Shown here one piece after another: positions 13,039-15,717 of a stretch of DNA of 15,717 nucleotides. The notes below the pieces were generated by a model, which did not search any database, was not told the DNA's origin, and was given only the letters and a program-made list of their open reading frames with translations. The stretch spans positions 1 through 15,717 of the forward strand of contig JACEST010000033.1 of the NCBI GenBank assembly GCA_013911715.1, given 5' to 3'. Source of the DNA: Sphingopyxis sp. (GTDB lineage Bacteria > Pseudomonadota > Alphaproteobacteria > Sphingomonadales > Sphingomonadaceae). How positions within the stretch are numbered: position 1 is the stretch's first letter; each line of letters begins with the position of its first letter. The position numbers were made by a program, and so were the translations under genes.

Positions 13039-14139
13039 ATGGGTTTCAAATGCGGAATTGTGGGCCTGCCCAATGTCGGCAAGTCCACCCTGTTCAATGC
13101 GCTGACCGAGACGCAGGCGGCGCAGGCGGCCAATTATCCCTTTTGCACGATCGAACCCAATGTCGGCAATGTCGCGGTGCCAGATCCGCGGCTCGACCAG
13201 CTGGCGGCCATCGCGTCGAGCCAGAAGATCATCCCGACCCAACTCGCTTTTGTCGATATCGCGGGGCTCGTACGCGGCGCATCAAAAGGCGAAGGGCTGG
13301 GCAACCAGTTTCTGGGCAACATCCGCGAGGTCGATGCGATCGTCCATGTGCTACGCTGTTTCGAAGATGACGACATCCAGCATGTCGAGAATAAGGTCGA
13401 TCCCATCGCCGATGCCGAGACAGTCGAGACAGAATTGCTGCTGGCCGACATGGAAAGCTTGGAAAAGCGCGTGCCTGCTTTCCAGAAAAAGGCCGCACAG
13501 GGTGATAAGGAAGCCAAGGCTGCTGCAGCCGTGCTCGGCCGAGCGCTCGAACTGCTGCGCGACGGCAAACCCGCGCGCTTGACCATCCCCGATGGCGAAG
13601 ACGAGGCGCGCATTTTTGCGCAGGCACAGCTGCTGACTTCCAAACCCGTGCTCTACGTGTGCAATGTCGAGGAAAGCGCTGCCGCCGACGGCAATGCCCA
13701 CAGCGCGCGCGTGTTTGCCAAGGCCGCTACCGAAAGCGCGCAGGCCGTTGTGGTATCGGCAGCGATCGAGGCCGAAATCGTCACCATGCCGGCCCACGAA
13801 CGCGGCGAATTTCTGGCCGAGTTGGGCTTAAGCGAAGCGGGCCTCGCGCGCATTATTCGTGCGGGCTACACGCTGCTCGACCTCCTCACCTTCTTCACGG
13901 TGGGGCCCAAGGAGGCGCGCGCCTGGACCGTGCACAAGGGCGCCAAGGCACCCGAAGCGGCGGGCGAAATCCACAGTGACATGCAACGCGGCTTCATCCG
14001 CGCCGAAACCATTGCCTTCGCCGACTATGTTGCACTCGGCGGCGAGAGCGCCGCGCGCGATGCGGGTAAGCTGCGGCAAGAGGGCAAAGAATATGTCATT
14101 GCCGATGGCGATGTTTTGCATTTCAAATTCAATGTGTAA
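13039..14139 (+). CDS. ychF: YchF/Ola1-type translation-associated ATPase
   Basis: Obg-family P-loop ATPase that associates with ribosomes and acts in stress responses. G1 is GLPNVGKS (residues 9-16), G3 is DIAGLV (73-78), and the altered G4 is NVEE (209-212) in place of NKxD, which is the reason this family prefers ATP over GTP. A helical coiled-coil-like insertion (about 125-170, ELLLADMESLEKRVPAFQKK) follows G3. The C-terminal TGS-like domain has TLLDLLTFFTVGPKEARAWT, HSDMQRGFIRAET and IADGDVLHFKFNV. 366 residues, the usual length. ATG 13039 is preceded by AAAGG at about 10 bases, within a possible hairpin. pth lies upstream across two unrelated genes. Confidence 0.96.
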   Translation: MGFKCGIVGLPNVGKSTLFNALTETQAAQAANYPFCTIEPNVGNVAVPDPRLDQLAAIASSQKIIPTQLAFVDIAGLVRGASKGEGLGNQFLGNIREVDAIVHVLRCFEDDDIQHVENKVDPIADAETVETELLLADMESLEKRVPAFQKKAAQGDKEAKAAAAVLGRALELLRDGKPARLTIPDGEDEARIFAQAQLLTSKPVLYVCNVEESAAADGNAHSARVFAKAATESAQAVVVSAAIEAEIVTMPAHERGEFLAELGLSEAGLARIIRAGYTLLDLLTFFTVGPKEARAWTVHKGAKAPEAAGEIHSDMQRGFIRAETIAFADYVALGGESAARDAGKLRQEGKEYVIADGDVLHFKFNV

Positions 14140-14193
14140 TCGGCAGTTTTCAGGAAGTTGACAAGCGAGACCGTTTCGCGGCAACATCGGCTT

Positions 14194-14451
14194 ATGGGAT
14201 GGGTAAAAACTGCAACTGCAACTGCGACCATTTTGGTTTGCGCTGCTTTCGGGCTTTGTTCAGCGCAGGCCGCCCCAGCGTCGGCATGTATTGAATCCAC
14301 CGCAGCACAAGCCAAAAGCAAGGAACGCAAGCCCGCTGAAAGCCGCGACAAAAAACGCACGGCTTCGCCATCCTTGGGCCGGGGCTGCATCGGTTGTATC
14401 GTGCCATTTGACGGCTTTTCTTCGACAATGGCGGTCCGTTCGCACCAGTAA
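14194..14451 (+). CDS. Possible small secreted protein, unrecognised
   Basis: An 85-residue reading frame in the 405-base gap between ychF and the phosphatase gene. From ATG 14194 the N-terminus MGWVKTATATATILVCAAFG, continuing LCSAQA, is a fair signal peptide (one basic residue, hydrophobic core, A-x-A cut). The rest is polar and charged (KSKERKPAESRDKKR) with a short Cys pair GCIGCIVPF. No family is recognised. The ribosome binding site is weak, and composition is less GC-rich at third positions than in the neighbouring genes. It may be a real small secreted protein or chance. An in-frame ATG at 14158 would place the signal sequence inside the protein. Apart from this frame I see nothing firm in 14140-14544. 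Confidence 0.35.
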   Translation: MGWVKTATATATILVCAAFGLCSAQAAPASACIESTAAQAKSKERKPAESRDKKRTASPSLGRGCIGCIVPFDGFSSTMAVRSHQ

Positions 14452-14544
14452 CCGGCAGCGATATTGCCGCACTGTCATTGTTGCATGCCTCCTTTAGGTT
14501 AAGCGCGACTCAGTTTGATTCGCCGAACACCAAAGGGGACCGCC

Positions 14545-15717
14545 ATGTTCAACCGCCGCCTGTTCATCGCCGGGGCAACCACCGCAGGGCTCGCCGCTCC
14601 GGCGATCATCCGGGCGCAGGGGATGCTGCGCGATTTTCCGTTCCGGTTGGGGGTGGCATCGGGCGATCCGGCGAGTGACGGTTTTGTCATCTGGACGAAA
14701 CTGGCGCCGGAACCGCTCGCTCCGCACGGCGGGATGCCGCTGACTGCCGTGCCGGTGACATGGGAAGTGGCGAGCGATGCTGCCTTTACCCAGATTGCCG
14801 CCAAGGGCGAATATCTCGCGCGGCCCGAGCTGGGCCATAGCGTGCATGTCGAGGTGGCGGGGCTGTTGCCCGACCGGCCCTATTTCTACCGCTTCATGGC
14901 CGCCGGTGAGCGCAGCTTGCGCGGGCGGGCGCGCACCCTGCCCGCGGCGGGGACCAGCGTCGCGGGGGTCAAATTCGCCGTCGCCGGTTGCCAGCACTAT
15001 GAATCGGGCTTTTACGGGGCCTATCGCCACCTCGCCCGCGAGGATGTTGCTTTCGTCTATCATTATGGCGATTTCATCTACGAATATTCGCAGGACTATG
15101 TCTTTCCCGGCGGCGAGCCGATGCGCCCGGTCCGCAAATATGCGTTCCGCGGCCTTTATGACGTTGCCGACTATCGTTTGAGCTATGCGCAAACGCTGGA
15201 AGACATCGACATGCAGGCGGCGCGCGCAGCACACCCGTTCCTCTCCAGCTTTGACGATCATGAAGTGCACAATAATTGGGTGCAGGACATTGATCAGGAT
15301 CCGGTGCCGCCCGAAGTCTTTGCCTTCCGCCGCGCGCAGGCGATGCAGGCCTGGTATGAACATATGCCGGTGCGGCGCGCTTTGCTGCCGCGCGGCGGGC
15401 AAGTCGCACTCAATCGCGAGCTGCGTTACGGCGATTTGCTGTCGCTGCAACTGCTCGACACGCGGCAATATCGCACCGACCAGCCGTGCGGCGATGGTTT
15501 CAAGCCGGTGTGCCCCGAAGTTTCTGCGCGTCAGGCCGAAGTGCTGGGCCGTGCGCAGGAGGAATGGCTCGCCAGCAATCTCGCGCGCGGCGGCTCCACC
15601 TGGCATGCACTGGCGCAGCAGGTGACGATGATGGCACTCGACCGCCGCCGCCGTCCCGAAGAGCCCGAGGCGATCCGCAACATGGACAGCTGGGCCGGGT
15701 ATGACGTGGCGCGTGAA
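14545..15717 (+). CDS. PhoD-like alkaline phosphatase, Tat leader (cut by window edge)
   Basis: Exported metallophosphatase of the PhoD family, which releases phosphate from phosphodiesters or monoesters in the periplasm using Fe/Ca-type metals. The leader is twin-arginine type: MFNRRLFIAGATTAGLAAPA, then IIRAQ. An N-terminal beta-sandwich domain (about residues 32-135) has FRLGVASGDPASDGFVIWTKL and GLLPDRPYFYRF. The catalytic domain begins with AVAGCQHYESGFYGAYRHLA, HYGDFIYEY (173-181, metal-binding Asp) and SFDDHEVHNNW (235-245), then LQLLDTRQYR. 391 residues are present; the family is usually about 500-560, so the C-terminus lies beyond the window. The start ATG 14545 has AAAGGGGA just upstream. 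No phosphate-starvation operator was identified. Confidence 0.93.
   Translation, partial: MFNRRLFIAGATTAGLAAPAIIRAQGMLRDFPFRLGVASGDPASDGFVIWTKLAPEPLAPHGGMPLTAVPVTWEVASDAAFTQIAAKGEYLARPELGHSVHVEVAGLLPDRPYFYRFMAAGERSLRGRARTLPAAGTSVAGVKFAVAGCQHYESGFYGAYRHLAREDVAFVYHYGDFIYEYSQDYVFPGGEPMRPVRKYAFRGLYDVADYRLSYAQTLEDIDMQAARAAHPFLSSFDDHEVHNNWVQDIDQDPVPPEVFAFRRAQAMQAWYEHMPVRRALLPRGGQVALNRELRYGDLLSLQLLDTRQYRTDQPCGDGFKPVCPEVSARQAEVLGRAQEEWLASNLARGGSTWHALAQQVTMMALDRRRRPEEPEAIRNMDSWAGYDVARE

Noticed and set aside
14453..14469. Hairpin CGGCA/TGCCG after the small frame as a terminator
   Set aside because: The stem is only 5 bp with no U-run following.
14494..15606. Long minus-strand open frame of 370 codons opposite the phosphatase
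   Set aside because: The plus strand has Tat leader and PhoD metal motifs; the antisense product has no family features.

Overview
The window looks like a chromosomal segment of a high-GC alphaproteobacterium, most likely a member of the Sphingomonadales (Sphingopyxis/Sphingorhabdus-like). The reasons are the GlyQ, GlyS, PpdK, L25 and YchF sequence style, the separate glyQ and glyS genes followed by ppdK, the tandem TraB/GumN lipoprotein-type genes, and several palindromic repeat families that I recall as common in this order. This placement is from recall, not from a search.

Left block, minus strand (1-6920), read right to left: a molybdopterin oxidoreductase, then glyQ, glyS and ppdK, all co-directional. 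glyS starts on a GTG that overlaps the glyQ stop. ppdK is cut by the window edge exactly at the codon for its catalytic histidine. glyS is the oddest gene here. It encodes about 786 residues instead of about 690, and the excess comes from two unrelated in-frame palindromic repeat insertions. A third repeat family lies between glyS and ppdK.

Middle block, plus strand (about 6980-9770): a 64-residue Xre-type regulator behind a strong-looking promoter packed with inverted repeats, overlapping a small membrane-protein gene. That membrane gene is interrupted by an in-frame TGA just before what looks like its last transmembrane helix. Next come two tandem TraB/GumN-family genes, one with an ordinary export signal and one with a lipobox.

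Right block (9777-15717): rplY (L25/CTC) and pth on the plus strand, separated by a REP-like inverted pair. A secreted CAP-domain gene on the minus strand has a stop codon that directly abuts the pth stop. On the plus strand follow a short-chain dehydrogenase with a Tat-type leader, ychF with a leader that can hide its ribosome binding site, a doubtful small secreted protein, and a Tat-leader PhoD-like phosphatase that runs off the right edge.

Most genes are housekeeping (glycyl-tRNA charging, pyruvate/PEP interconversion, ribosome, peptidyl-tRNA recycling, YchF). No obvious defence system, prophage, CRISPR array, tRNA or complete transposon was seen. The unusual content is the colonisation of coding and intergenic DNA by at least four palindromic repeat families, plus the regulator/membrane pair with its interrupted reading frame.
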